The position numbers and the translations under genes are program-made. From Zavarzinella sp. (GTDB lineage: Bacteria > Planctomycetota > Planctomycetia > Gemmatales > Gemmataceae), in contig JAWKTI010000001.1 in assembly GCA_041399155.1 (NCBI GenBank), forward strand, positions 1,240,001 through 1,304,000: a stretch of DNA of 64,000 nt. The letters run 5' to 3'. Position 1 is the first letter of the stretch, and every line of letters begins with the position of its first letter. Under the pieces are notes generated by a model, which saw nothing but the letters and a program-made list of their open reading frames with translations, did no database searches and was not told where the DNA came from. Positions 28,420 to 37,863 of this stretch are shown here, one piece after another.

Positions 28420-30039
28420 TTAGTATTTGTCGGATTTCAGTTTTGGGAAGCGCCGATAACCTTTACAGACGTAAATCTGCCAGACAACCACGCGACGACC
28501 CGATTCCATGTATTCGTAAACGACAGGCTTTTCAACGCTATCAAAAGCTGTTTTCAGTATTGGTTCCAGTACACCAATGCCCACAATAATGAAAGTTTTT
28601 CCTGCGAATTGTTCGGGATTGGCAATCGGATTTGGCATCCAATGATCGTACTGGCTATGCCGATCTCCAAAAGGAATCCCCACGCTATAAACCGTGGGGT
28701 GTTCTGAACAATAAATCCCCAACTGGCCTGGAATGGTCCAGTTGGTACCAGCAATCAGTGGTGGTTCCCCAGTTTGTGTGAGAATATCCTCACGAATGAT
28801 ATCTACTTGCTGGGCAAGGCCATGCCAGCCCTTTAATCGGCAGGCAGGATCGAACTTTCGGATGGGCGTGGGGTTTATTGCGGAATCTACCGGCACCCAA
28901 GGCATCAAGATGGGGTGTATGAGTTTTGTGTTATATAACAGAATGCTTCCAATGCCGCCTAATGCCAGTACCAGTAACAGATCGATTCGGAACAGTATCC
29001 TCAGCCACCGTGGAGAAAGATTCAGCACGTATGGCAACGATATGAAAGCCAGCACGATACCCGATATGTAGGTGGCTGCGGGCCAATTCACCTGCCCAGC
29101 CGAACGGAAACTGGCAATTCCAAATACCAGAAATGTTGGAACGGATAGCCAGATCAGATATTGCTGGCTGACCAAATTTCTGTGCACGGTTCTTGCACGC
29201 CAGATGCCAATCAACCACATGGCGAACCAATAAACCAGCATCACGCCCATCTGGGTGCCAAAATAAACGAATGGGCCATACCAGCGAAAACTCGTTTTTG
29301 TTTTCTGCGTATCTCCTGCGGCCTGAACTGCTACATGTTTGAATGAAACCCAATCGTGTTGGCTGTTCCACCAGAGAATTGGCAACCCACTGAGCCCGCC
29401 GATTGCAACCAGTAACCATAATTTTCGCGAAAAAAGAATCCCACGGTACTGTGGAGTAAGGATCAGAAATATTCCAAACGAAACCAACCACAAAAACATT
29501 GTGTATTTCGCCAGAATTCCCAAGCACAGAAAAATGCCAGCCCCAATGTAGGATCGATAACGACCCGTCTGCACAGCATCCCAACCACAGACAGTTGCCC
29601 AGGTCCAGCAGCAAAGGTAGGGAGAATCGATGGTCATGATAATTGAGGCCATGTGAAATGGTGGCAGTGTCAGGCTTACACCAACACCAATCAAAGCCAG
29701 TCTGGCATCGTTTGTGGTATTTCTTACCAACAGGTAAATGCCCCACAGGGTCATCGCACCCAACAGCACTGCAGGGGTGCGGATAACTGGCATCAAACTG
29801 GCAGTTTGGATATTTACTAATTGAAAAAATTCGATGGCTGCACGAATGATCCAGGCGATGAGGGGTCCTTTGCTGTAATAACTCCAGTCGAGATGACGCG
29901 ACCAATCCCAATAATGTGCCTCGTCTGGTGCCATGTCGTATGGGCACCAGAGGTACAGGTAAAGCAGGCGGATAATGGTTACCGACGCAATCAGAATTAT
30001 TGCAAGAGCAGTATTGGAACGGGTTTGCGGAGAATACAT
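28420..30039 (-). CDS. Membrane glycosyltransferase, GT39-like
   Basis: 539 residues with about ten or more hydrophobic helices. The N-terminal PYDMAPDEAHYWDWSRHLDWSYYSKGPLI is typical of ArnT/PMT-type family 39 glycosyltransferases, with the DEAHYWDW block containing catalytic acidic residues. Such enzymes use polyprenyl-phosphate sugars and act on the periplasmic face. The acceptor is unknown. It ends a reverse-strand cluster of three glycosyltransferases (30945-31967, 30063-30944, this one) and starts 23 bases after the middle one. Confidence 0.87.
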   Translation of the reverse strand: MYSPQTRSNTALAIILIASVTIIRLLYLYLWCPYDMAPDEAHYWDWSRHLDWSYYSKGPLIAWIIRAAIEFFQLVNIQTASLMPVIRTPAVLLGAMTLWGIYLLVRNTTNDARLALIGVGVSLTLPPFHMASIIMTIDSPYLCCWTWATVCGWDAVQTGRYRSYIGAGIFLCLGILAKYTMFLWLVSFGIFLILTPQYRGILFSRKLWLLVAIGGLSGLPILWWNSQHDWVSFKHVAVQAAGDTQKTKTSFRWYGPFVYFGTQMGVMLVYWFAMWLIGIWRARTVHRNLVSQQYLIWLSVPTFLVFGIASFRSAGQVNWPAATYISGIVLAFISLPYVLNLSPRWLRILFRIDLLLVLALGGIGSILLYNTKLIHPILMPWVPVDSAINPTPIRKFDPACRLKGWHGLAQQVDIIREDILTQTGEPPLIAGTNWTIPGQLGIYCSEHPTVYSVGIPFGDRHSQYDHWMPNPIANPEQFAGKTFIIVGIGVLEPILKTAFDSVEKPVVYEYMESGRRVVVWQIYVCKGYRRFPKLKSDKY

Positions 30040-30062
30040 GGTTTACCACATTGCTGTGGGAA

Positions 30063-30944
30063 TTAGTTGTCGAAACTGGTGTTACAGATCAATTCACGCC
30101 AGGCCTGCATTCGGCCACGCAGGAACGGGCGGAAATTTCCTTCGGACAATCGTCGGAATGATTTTCCAGCCAGCGTCATCAAGTGTGCCAACGCATGGCG
30201 ACGTTTGTTCGGCACATTGCGCCACCAGACTCGCTCTTCATTCCGCGATTGTTGTTCTACCAGTTCAGGGCGTTCCTGATAACTGCCATGGACATGGTGC
30301 CATACCACGCTGTGTGGGGTAAAGAGCGTTTTCCATCCAGCATTGCGAATTCGCCACGACACATCAACATCTTCAAAGTAGGCCTGAAATAACTCTGGAA
30401 ATCCCCCCACCAGACGTAACAGATCCGCACGGTAAAACGCAGATGATGCACTGGCGCCAAAAACAATTTCCCGTTGTAAGTTCTTTTCTTTCAGTAACTT
30501 GCGATGAAAGCGCTTACGAGCAAAACCGCCCAGGTGGTAGTGATCACCAGCACTGTCGATCTGAACTCGATCCTGCCTCGAGTTCCCACGAATCAAAACA
30601 AGCGGTGCGACACAGCCAATTGCAGGATCAGTGAATTCTGACAGAGCAGAATCAGCCCACCCTGGGGTGACAATCGTATCGTCGTTTAATAGTTCGATAA
30701 TTGTGCCTTGTGCTGCACTAATGCCCCGATTCACCGCACCACAAAATCCAAGTGAGACCGCGTTACGCACAACTTGAACCGACGCAAACATCTTTGCAAC
30801 ACTGGAAATGATGCCATTTTTAGAGCCGTCATCCACAACGATGATCTCAGTTCCGTGGGGTGCGTAAGAGCAGACACTTTCCAGGCAGTCCTGCAAAAGA
30901 TCGGCACGTCGATATGAGGGAATCACCACACTGAGAGGAACCAC
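30063..30944 (-). CDS. Glycosyltransferase family 2
   Basis: 293 residues. The N-terminus VPLSVVIPSYRRADLL, DDGS (nucleotide-sugar aspartates) and ELLNDDTIVTPGW (DxD-type motif) define a GT-A family 2 enzyme; YFEDVDVSWRIRNAGW is the conserved C-terminal EDVD block. The start is a GTG that follows directly on the stop of the GT2 gene upstream (TGAGTG), with no gap, so translation is coupled. The acceptor is unknown; it probably adds sugars to a lipid- or surface-linked glycan. Confidence 0.93.
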   Translation of the reverse strand: MVPLSVVIPSYRRADLLQDCLESVCSYAPHGTEIIVVDDGSKNGIISSVAKMFASVQVVRNAVSLGFCGAVNRGISAAQGTIIELLNDDTIVTPGWADSALSEFTDPAIGCVAPLVLIRGNSRQDRVQIDSAGDHYHLGGFARKRFHRKLLKEKNLQREIVFGASASSAFYRADLLRLVGGFPELFQAYFEDVDVSWRIRNAGWKTLFTPHSVVWHHVHGSYQERPELVEQQSRNEERVWWRNVPNKRRHALAHLMTLAGKSFRRLSEGNFRPFLRGRMQAWRELICNTSFDN

Positions 30945-31967
30945 TCAACAATCCTCCCGACCGGGACACTGAGCCAATTCTAATGAAGATTTTTTAATCA
31001 ACTGTTCGATTTGGAGCTGATCACCCACAAAGAACAGATTGGTGAGTTTTCCCATTAAACGAAAATAGCCTGCTAGTGGCTGAAATTTCAAGCTGGCTCG
31101 CACATAACGTACCGTCGATTCTGCCCAGATAATGGCCAGCAGCATCCAGAAACTGATCACCCACCAATGTTTGCTGGCATATCGGATCAAGCCATGACGC
31201 ACGATCAAACGCAAAGGTGGAGGAACAGGTCGACGGTGCAGTGGTTTCAGGTGATATACTGCCAGTCCTGGTTCATAGCAAATATCCCACCCATACTCGC
31301 TGGCACGTTTGCAGAAATCGGTGTCTTCGTAATACAGAAAAAAGCGATCATCGCAGCCGCCGACTGATTGCCAACATTCTTTGCGGATCAGCATCCCACA
31401 CCCCGAAACCCAGTTGGTAGGGGTTCGATTGCCACTGCTGATGCGATTTCCTTTACGCAAATGCCTTGGCAGCACCATTCGTGAGATGAGACTGCCAAGC
31501 GTGGGAAAGTTTCCTGTAGATGGCTGCACTTTGCCATCGAAATCCCGAAGTTGCAGACCAACGATGCCAATATTCGATTCTGATTCCAATTCTTTGCATA
31601 ACTGAACGAGTGAATCGATAAATCCCGGCGTAACTTCTGTGTCTGGGTTTAACAGCAGCACCCAGTTACTGTTGGATCGTTGAATGATCTGATTGGCAGC
31701 CCAGGCGTAGCCACCGTTGACGCTGCTTTGGTAAACTGTGGCGTTAGTTGGCTCGATATCGATGAGGATTTTCTCATCTGGTGGAGGGGAGGCATTATCC
31801 AACACCAGCAATTCCGCATCTTCGCAGGCACCCAGTTGGTTCAACAGTTGTCCCACATGCCGCCATTGACAGTAGTTGATGATCCCCACCGTAACGTGAG
31901 GGGTGGCCACAGTCAGCGATTGGCCGGGGCGAAGATCGATTGATGGTTGTAGCAGTGCTGCCGGCAT
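30945..31967 (-). CDS. Glycosyltransferase family 2 (rhamnosyltransferase-like)
   Basis: 340 residues. VTVGIINYCQWRHVGQLL, LLVLDNASPPPD and WVLLLNPDTEVTPGF (DxD type) mark a GT2 fold; YYEDTDFCKRASEYGWDICYEPG is the C-terminal acidic block typical of rhamnosyltransferase-like enzymes. A membrane helix lies near 278-292. It is the first gene of the glycosyltransferase cluster, probably transcribed from the divergent region 31968-32218. The sugar specificity is unknown. Confidence 0.9.
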   Translation of the reverse strand: MPAALLQPSIDLRPGQSLTVATPHVTVGIINYCQWRHVGQLLNQLGACEDAELLVLDNASPPPDEKILIDIEPTNATVYQSSVNGGYAWAANQIIQRSNSNWVLLLNPDTEVTPGFIDSLVQLCKELESESNIGIVGLQLRDFDGKVQPSTGNFPTLGSLISRMVLPRHLRKGNRISSGNRTPTNWVSGCGMLIRKECWQSVGGCDDRFFLYYEDTDFCKRASEYGWDICYEPGLAVYHLKPLHRRPVPPPLRLIVRHGLIRYASKHWWVISFWMLLAIIWAESTVRYVRASLKFQPLAGYFRLMGKLTNLFFVGDQLQIEQLIKKSSLELAQCPGREDC

Positions 31968-32218
31968 TGGGTTCCTTCCCGTCCGGAAAACGTTACCAAT
32001 TCATTTGGCAACTTCCTATCCAAAGGATTGTACCGAAAGAGTTGTAAAGTTTGCAATAGCAATTCGTTTCAGGCGAGAACCCATGTCCAACCACAGGTTT
32101 CGGTGTGAACTAATAGCCAGTTTCAGACGTAGTTTCACGATTCACTTGCAATAGGCAGCTTTTCTGGGCCAATTGCTGCACAGCACCATAAAATTCTGTT
32201 TTTGCAGAACAGTCCTAC
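31968..32218. promoter_or_regulatory. Divergent intergenic region between glycosyltransferases and MazG-like gene
   Basis: 251 bases between diverging starts, so promoters for both directions must lie here. No convincing -10/-35 pair, operator or riboswitch could be named by eye. A short ORF frame that crosses it is not supported by codon pattern. Confidence 0.3.
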
Positions 32219-32521
32219 ATGAAGATTGTCGAATTTCAGCGGTTAATTGAAGATACCTTCGGTCACAAAGACCATGCACGTGGGGTTAGTGGGACATTCA
32301 TGTGGCTGATGGAAGAAATCGGCGAACTCGCCGAAGCTTTGCGTGGGAACCACCCACGGGAATCTGTTGCTGCCGAATTTGCAGATGTGTTTGCGTGGCT
32401 GGCAACTCTGGCAAACATCGCCGAAGTTGATCTGCAGGCTGCAATTACTGCAAAATATGGTCAAGGGTGCCCAGCCTGCCAAACAATTCCGTGCGTATGT
32501 GGTTCCGGAGAAAAACCTTGA
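32219..32521 (+). CDS. MazG-like nucleotide pyrophosphohydrolase
   Basis: 100 residues. The all-alpha NTP pyrophosphohydrolase metal site is visible: WLMEEIGELAEAL (ExxE) and EFADVFAWLATLAN (ExxD). MazG-type enzymes hydrolyse NTPs to NMP and pyrophosphate. Here the fold is followed by a cysteine-rich tail with CPAC, then CVC, that might bind zinc. The stop overlaps the start of the next gene (TTGA). Confidence 0.85.
   Translation: MKIVEFQRLIEDTFGHKDHARGVSGTFMWLMEEIGELAEALRGNHPRESVAAEFADVFAWLATLANIAEVDLQAAITAKYGQGCPACQTIPCVCGSGEKP
32507..32510 (+). promoter_or_regulatory. Ribosome binding site for 829-residue-frame membrane protein
   Basis: GGAG lies seven bases before the TTG at 32518, which overlaps the MazG-like stop. 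This supports that start over the upstream ATGs at 32467 and 32497. Confidence 0.5.
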
Positions 32522-34956
32522 TAAATACTCGTTTATTCATTGGAATCGCTGCCTTCTTTTTCTTCTGCCTTTCTCCACAGATCAGTTGGGGGCAGTTTCG
32601 GGAACGCGTTCAGTTAACGAATCTGAGAATTGGCTTTCAATCAGGGAATTCTCCCACAGGAATGGTTTTTCGTATTGGACAATGGGCCCCCGTCTCGGTT
32701 GACATCACCTGTCTGCGAGATACGGAAGAGCCGATTCTGATCACTGTTGGAACAATTGATGGTGAGGAAGCATTAACTTATGGCACCATTGAGCTGCCAC
32801 CAATGACGAAAGGGCAGGTAATTTCAGCAAATGAGCTGACCAGACTGGCCTACCTGAAGCCTGGTGGAGAACAAGTCAGTGTTACAGCAAGCGTCACGGG
32901 CAAAAATAGTGGCACCAATTTTGGCTCTGGCATGAAAATTTCTGCCAGCCCTCAGCCGAATTTCCGTTACATTGTGGGTACCATTGGCTTCAGTGCTGCG
33001 GATGTTGTTTTCCCGACTTCTGGCGAAAGTACTACGGAAACAGTCCGGTCCCGCAATGGCTGGGTGGCTACTGCCTCACTCACCGAAGTGGGGCAACTTC
33101 CGGATCGCTGGTTCGGTTACGATGCGTTTGACGTGTTGGTAGTTGGTACGGGCAGTAATGCTGATTTCTGGCAGAAAATTGCCTTGCCTGAACATACTTT
33201 ACGTCGACAGGCACTCGCCGAATGGGTGGCACGTGGGGGTAAAGTAGTCCTTTCCGTTGGCTCCCACCCGGAAAGGTTGTTTCAGATTCCTGAATTGGTG
33301 GGGATGTTACCAGTAACGATCAATCCCACCACCAGAAAGATGGTCAATACGCTTTCGTTGAACTGGGAAAACTCTACTGGCTTTCAGCGACAAGGTTTCC
33401 TGCAGACACCTGGGAAGCAATTTGGCATTGTTGAACTTGGTATAAAAAAGAGCGCTTTGGTCTCGCCATTGATTGTTTCGCTCAACGATAGCAGCCAGAA
33501 GTATGCCTATCAGGGAAGTTTCGGCTCTGGTAAAGTTTCGGTTATCGGTTTTGATCTTGATGGAGAAGCCTTTACTGCCTGCAAAGAATCTGAACGTCAG
33601 AAAGTATGGGAGAACGTGGTTCAGGAAGGCGGTGTCTTAATGCCTGACGTGGCGGAAACATCTGGTGCCTTCTCAGATAATTTTAATTTTGATGCTGCTT
33701 CACTCAATACCAATCTGGATTATTTCGAAAAGATTCCCACGATTTCATTCAGTTGGGTAGCTGGTCTGATTTTCCTGTTCATTTTGTTGATGGGTCCTGT
33801 TGAGTATCTGATTCTGAGGCGATTATTCAAGCGTATGGAGATCACCTGGATTACCATGCCTTTGTTGGTAGTGGTTATCAGCGCCACTGTTTATCTAGTG
33901 GCCCGCACCAACAAAGGTGATCAGCTTCGGATTAATAAGATCGATCTGGTAGATATCGATCTGGTTCATCAGCGAGTTGAAGGCCAGACCTGGTTTACAC
34001 TCTACAGTCCAGTCAAAAATAATTATTCAATTACCACCGAGCCAAATAATGGTCAGACAAACCAGTTCCAGTGGGTATTACCAGATACCGAGCAACAACT
34101 GAGTACCAATATCAATTGGTTTGCCCAGACCAGCCGAAGTGGTGCTGGGAACGGTATCTTAGCCAATGAGTACTACTACCATGTGGGCGACTATCAAGAA
34201 AATGGAGCCTCCACCAAAGTTTACGCGGATGAATTGCGCGATGTGCCTATCCAGGTCTGGTCGACAAAAGGCTTTACAAGCCGCTGGAATGGCCGAATAG
34301 ACAGCAATAAACCACTCATCACAGCAGATCTTCACCATACCGCGGATCCAAATGTAATTGCAGGTAGCATCACCAGCAATTTACCAACTCATCAGTATTC
34401 CGAAGTTGCGTTGCTCTGGAATGATGTGGTTTACGATCTGAGTTCGTTACCATTCGGGGTCCCACAACAGATCGTGCTTAATGGAAGTTCGACAAACCAG
34501 GTAAGAGTATGGCTGAATTCGGTTGATCGTTATCCCGAATTAGCAAGTAAAGTACGCCAGGGGTCCAATCCCAACGACAATGGATTGTTGAATCGAAAAG
34601 TGACCCCGATGGACCCCAGCAACCGGCTTTGGTCGGTATTGTTTGCTGATGCTTCCAAAAGCAGGACTTCCAAGTGGGAAGAGCGGATCAGAAATGCCAA
34701 TCTTCGACATTTGGATCAATCCTGGCGGATCGGCAAGAACCACAAGGAATCGGCGGTGTTGGTGCTGCGAATCCCAAATCAGCTGCTGCAGGAAACCGAC
34801 AATTTGCTCTCTGCCGATGCACCATCCCGAGTGGTACTTCGCGAAATGCAGAATGGAGCATTGAGAGTGGTCGCAGAGCCACCAGAAGTTCGACAGGAAA
34901 CGTACATTCGTGTGTTTATTCCAATTCAACCACGAACGCAACAAACGGCCGAGTAA
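32518..34956 (+). CDS. Large membrane protein beside ABC ATPase
   Basis: The reading frame runs from ATG 32467 (829 aa). The TTG at 32518 with GGAG upstream gives 812 residues beginning with a signal peptide (INTRLFIGIAAFFFF...). A beta-rich N-terminal region is followed by a GATase-like stretch near DVLVVGTGSNADFWQ and a VARGGKVVLSVG strand. Two adjacent membrane helices follow (roughly 415-470), the first containing SWVAGLIFLFILLMGPVEYLIL, and then a long extracytoplasmic part. No catalytic motif was found. It overlaps the MazG-like gene (TTGA) and is seven bases upstream of the ABC ATPase, so it is likely a subunit or partner of that transporter. The family was not recognised beyond resemblance to gliding/aerotolerance-type envelope proteins. 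Confidence 0.7.
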   Translation: MINTRLFIGIAAFFFFCLSPQISWGQFRERVQLTNLRIGFQSGNSPTGMVFRIGQWAPVSVDITCLRDTEEPILITVGTIDGEEALTYGTIELPPMTKGQVISANELTRLAYLKPGGEQVSVTASVTGKNSGTNFGSGMKISASPQPNFRYIVGTIGFSAADVVFPTSGESTTETVRSRNGWVATASLTEVGQLPDRWFGYDAFDVLVVGTGSNADFWQKIALPEHTLRRQALAEWVARGGKVVLSVGSHPERLFQIPELVGMLPVTINPTTRKMVNTLSLNWENSTGFQRQGFLQTPGKQFGIVELGIKKSALVSPLIVSLNDSSQKYAYQGSFGSGKVSVIGFDLDGEAFTACKESERQKVWENVVQEGGVLMPDVAETSGAFSDNFNFDAASLNTNLDYFEKIPTISFSWVAGLIFLFILLMGPVEYLILRRLFKRMEITWITMPLLVVVISATVYLVARTNKGDQLRINKIDLVDIDLVHQRVEGQTWFTLYSPVKNNYSITTEPNNGQTNQFQWVLPDTEQQLSTNINWFAQTSRSGAGNGILANEYYYHVGDYQENGASTKVYADELRDVPIQVWSTKGFTSRWNGRIDSNKPLITADLHHTADPNVIAGSITSNLPTHQYSEVALLWNDVVYDLSSLPFGVPQQIVLNGSSTNQVRVWLNSVDRYPELASKVRQGSNPNDNGLLNRKVTPMDPSNRLWSVLFADASKSRTSKWEERIRNANLRHLDQSWRIGKNHKESAVLVLRIPNQLLQETDNLLSADAPSRVVLREMQNGALRVVAEPPEVRQETYIRVFIPIQPRTQQTAE

Positions 34957-34962
34957 CCACAA

Positions 34963-35898
34963 ATGATTGAAACCAACGACTTAACAAAAAAATATGGTGA
35001 TTTGTTTGCTCTGGAACGATTGACTTTGCGTCTGGAACCAGGAGATGTCTATGGCTTTATTGGTCCCAACGGTGCGGGCAAAACCACCACGATGCGAATC
35101 CTGGCAACGCTACTGAACCCCAGTTGGGGTGAAGCCACTGTTTGTGGGTATTCCATTTACAATTCTTCGAAAGAGATCCGCCGAGCGATTGGGTACATGC
35201 CAGATTTCTTCGGTGTCTACGATGATATGAAAGTAACGGAGTATCTGGAGTTTTTTGCGGCAGCTTACCGCATCCAGGGGCCCGGCAGACGCGCCAAGGT
35301 GAATGAGGTACTGGATCTGGTTGATCTTGGGTACAAAAAAGACGCTCTGGTTACCAGTCTTTCGCGTGGGATGACTCAACGGTTGGGATTGGCCCGTGTG
35401 TTACTGCACGAACCACAGGTGTTGCTGTTGGATGAGCCTGCGAGCGGTCTGGACCCACGTGCCCGGATCGAGATGCGTGAACTACTGAAAGAACTGCGGA
35501 ACATGAAGAAAACCATCATGGTTTCCAGCCATATTCTGCCGGAACTTTCCGATATCTGTAATAAAATCGGCATTATTGAACGTGGGAAACTGCTGTTCAA
35601 TGGCGATGTGGAAAGCGCTATTGCTCAGGTGCGGCCCAAGTTAATCTACCTGATATCGGTGGGTGCCCAGAATAACGAACGAGCGGCGAAAGTGATTTCT
35701 GGAATGGCATTTGTAGAATCTGTTGAACTGATCAAAGATGGTTCCATCATCAAAACCATTCTGAAAGAAGGGGTGAAGGAAGGGTTTGAGATTCCCACAG
35801 CATTGATCGCTGAAAAATTTACGTTACAGATGTTCAAAGAAGAAGATGTGAATCTGGAAAACGTCTTTATGGGAATTACCAAGGGGATTACCAATTAG
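34963..35898 (+). CDS. ABC transporter ATP-binding protein
   Basis: 311 residues. It is a cytosolic ATPase with Walker A GPNGAGKTT, a signature of the form SRGMTQRLGLA, and Walker B VLLLDEPASGLDP, followed by the switch histidine in SSHILPELS. The sequence matches the ABC-2/GldA-like subfamily with a C-terminal extension of about 80 residues. It follows the large membrane protein by seven bases. A separate permease is not seen: the next gene (lhgO) reads the other way. Confidence 0.95.
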   Translation: MIETNDLTKKYGDLFALERLTLRLEPGDVYGFIGPNGAGKTTTMRILATLLNPSWGEATVCGYSIYNSSKEIRRAIGYMPDFFGVYDDMKVTEYLEFFAAAYRIQGPGRRAKVNEVLDLVDLGYKKDALVTSLSRGMTQRLGLARVLLHEPQVLLLDEPASGLDPRARIEMRELLKELRNMKKTIMVSSHILPELSDICNKIGIIERGKLLFNGDVESAIAQVRPKLIYLISVGAQNNERAAKVISGMAFVESVELIKDGSIIKTILKEGVKEGFEIPTALIAEKFTLQMFKEEDVNLENVFMGITKGITN

Positions 35899-35916
35899 CC
35901 TACAAAGCAGGTACAT

Positions 35917-37140
35917 TTACAAAATCGGCAATTCCTGAAATGATAACCCCATTTCTCGGCATACTTGTTTTGCGATAGTGGCACCGATACTGATCGATGC
36001 TGTTGCTGCGGGAGATGGCGCATTCAGAACGTGGGTCATCTTCTTGCCGTTGATGATTCGAAAATCATCGATTAATTTTCCTTCATCATCGACCGCCTGA
36101 GCGCGGACACCAGCACCTGCGGGAATGATATCATGATAACGAACGGCAGGCACAAGTTTCTGTAAGGCACGGACAAACAAACGCTGGCTGAATGATCGAA
36201 CTAACTCTGGGATACCTGTGTGCCAGTTTTTTGCGGCCATTTTCCAGAATCCCCGATATCGCAGCAAATCCCACATATCGCTGGCAGAGAAATTCTGTTT
36301 GCGATAGCCTTTGCGGGCAAAAGCCAGCACAGCATTTGGTCCAGCTTCAATTTCTCCAGATATTCGCCGGGTAAAATGCACACCCAGGAAGGGCAGTTTG
36401 GGATCAGGCACTGGGTAAATCAAATTCTTCACAAAGTGACGTGCACGGGGGGCTAGTTCGTAATACTCGCCCCGAAATGGAACGATCCGGACGCCCGGTT
36501 GCACGCCACATTTCTGTGCCACGCGATCAGAAAATAATCCCGCACAGTTTACCAGATATTTCGTAGAGATTTTTCCCCGGTTAGTTTCCACCTGCAAACC
36601 CAGTGGGGTGCTATCTGCGGCCATAAATGTAGTATTGAGTTGAATAGAGCCGTTTTTCTGCTTGATCAGATCTGCAAAAGTATCTGTTACTAGACGATAA
36701 TCAACAATTCCGGTTTCCCCCACGTGGAGGCCAGCGATACCTGAAACAGATGGCTCAATTTCCAGAATTTGCTGCGGATTGAGGCGCCGTACCAGTTTCA
36801 GACCATTTGCCTGAGTTCGTTGATAAAGCATTTCCAGTGCGGCAAGCTCCTGCTCATGGGTGGCGACAATCAGTTTGCCACATTGTTCATGCGGAATGGC
36901 AAAGTTACGACAGAATCGGTACATCAATTCCCGACCCGTGGCGCTATTCAATGCCTTTTCGGATCCAGGTTTGTAGTAGACCCCGGCATGAATTACCCCG
37001 CTGTTGTGTCCCGTCTGGTGCTGCGCGATTTGTGGTTCTGCTTCAATCACATGAACCTGCAAGCCATTACCCACGGAAAGGTGTAGAGCTGTTGCCAGAC
37101 CTACAATACCCGCCCCAACGACAACGACATCAGTATCCAT
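35917..37140 (-). CDS. lhgO: L-2-hydroxyglutarate oxidase
   Basis: 407 residues. FAD-dependent enzyme that oxidises L-2-hydroxyglutarate to 2-oxoglutarate. Rossmann FAD motif VVVVGAGIVGLATALHL at residues about 5-21; HQTGHNSGVIHAGVYYKPGS is the diagnostic block; C-terminal INGKKMTHVLNAPSPAAT. The related glycerol-3-phosphate and D-amino-acid-like oxidases lack that block, so the call is firm. It lies nine bases downstream of the RmlC-like gene on the same strand. Confidence 0.93.
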   Translation of the reverse strand: MDTDVVVVGAGIVGLATALHLSVGNGLQVHVIEAEPQIAQHQTGHNSGVIHAGVYYKPGSEKALNSATGRELMYRFCRNFAIPHEQCGKLIVATHEQELAALEMLYQRTQANGLKLVRRLNPQQILEIEPSVSGIAGLHVGETGIVDYRLVTDTFADLIKQKNGSIQLNTTFMAADSTPLGLQVETNRGKISTKYLVNCAGLFSDRVAQKCGVQPGVRIVPFRGEYYELAPRARHFVKNLIYPVPDPKLPFLGVHFTRRISGEIEAGPNAVLAFARKGYRKQNFSASDMWDLLRYRGFWKMAAKNWHTGIPELVRSFSQRLFVRALQKLVPAVRYHDIIPAGAGVRAQAVDDEGKLIDDFRIINGKKMTHVLNAPSPAATASISIGATIAKQVCREMGLSFQELPIL

Positions 37141-37149
37141 CCAGACCTC

Positions 37150-37800
37150 TTAACACGTGGTGGGTGGCATCGGATAGGTAAATTGCTGGGCAGTGCTTTG
37201 CGTGGTCCATTGCTGCAACGTCCAGCCATTGCGGTCTTTTTCCGTCAGTTTGTCCGAAGTGTGGCAAACTTCCTGATAAATCGAATGCAACGCAGGCTCG
37301 CACCAAGTCCAATCAAGATCATTGGCAAGTGGGCTGATGCAGCCTTCACACCCAGGACTATATTCACTGGTACAAAGATATTCGATCATCGAATCCTGTG
37401 GAAACAGTGCACCGTGGGCAAATCCGGGTGGAATCCAGATCCACTCGGAATAATCTCGTTCGGGACTGTTTGGCATATCACAGCCGATGATTTTGCCGAA
37501 ATTGGGTGAATTGAGTCTGATATCCAGAATAAAATCAAGCAAGTGACCAAAAATTGGTCGAACTAATTTCCCTTGAAATGGATTCCATTGAAAATGGAGC
37601 CCACGTACGGTGCCTGCCAGTGAAAAACTCTCATTAATTTGTGGGAACTGGTAGCCGCGGAGTATTTCGAGGGGGGCTTGATTAACCAGATCGCTGGCCT
37701 TCATATTTTCCGTGAAATACCCACGGTGGTCGCGGAATCGAGCGAAACGGATCAGGTGGATTTCAGGCAGGGCAAGCGGAATCACTTCCAAAATTTTCAT
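37150..37800 (-). CDS. dTDP-4-dehydrorhamnose 3,5-epimerase-like protein
   Basis: 216 residues. RmlC cupin motifs: FRDHRGYFTE, AGTVRGLHFQ (catalytic His), WIPPGFAHGA, and CTSEYSPGCEGCI. RmlC makes the dTDP-L-rhamnose precursor; no rmlA, rmlB or rmlD is adjacent. The C-terminal about 40 residues are less conserved. The context (lhgO, aldehyde dehydrogenase) does not support a rhamnose operon, so another deoxysugar substrate is possible. Confidence 0.82.
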   Translation of the reverse strand: MKILEVIPLALPEIHLIRFARFRDHRGYFTENMKASDLVNQAPLEILRGYQFPQINESFSLAGTVRGLHFQWNPFQGKLVRPIFGHLLDFILDIRLNSPNFGKIIGCDMPNSPERDYSEWIWIPPGFAHGALFPQDSMIEYLCTSEYSPGCEGCISPLANDLDWTWCEPALHSIYQEVCHTSDKLTEKDRNGWTLQQWTTQSTAQQFTYPMPPTTC

Positions 37801-37863
37801 AGTTCTGTTCAGCAGCAGGATGACATTTGCAAAGTGTTTAAGTAGCGGTTTTCCCCTTCTGTG

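Noticed and set aside
28931..30049. Long frame of 372 codons overlapping the GT39 gene on the same strand
   Set aside because: Frame-shifted copy of the same DNA with no recognisable motifs; the GT39 frame has membrane helices and the DEAHYWDW block.
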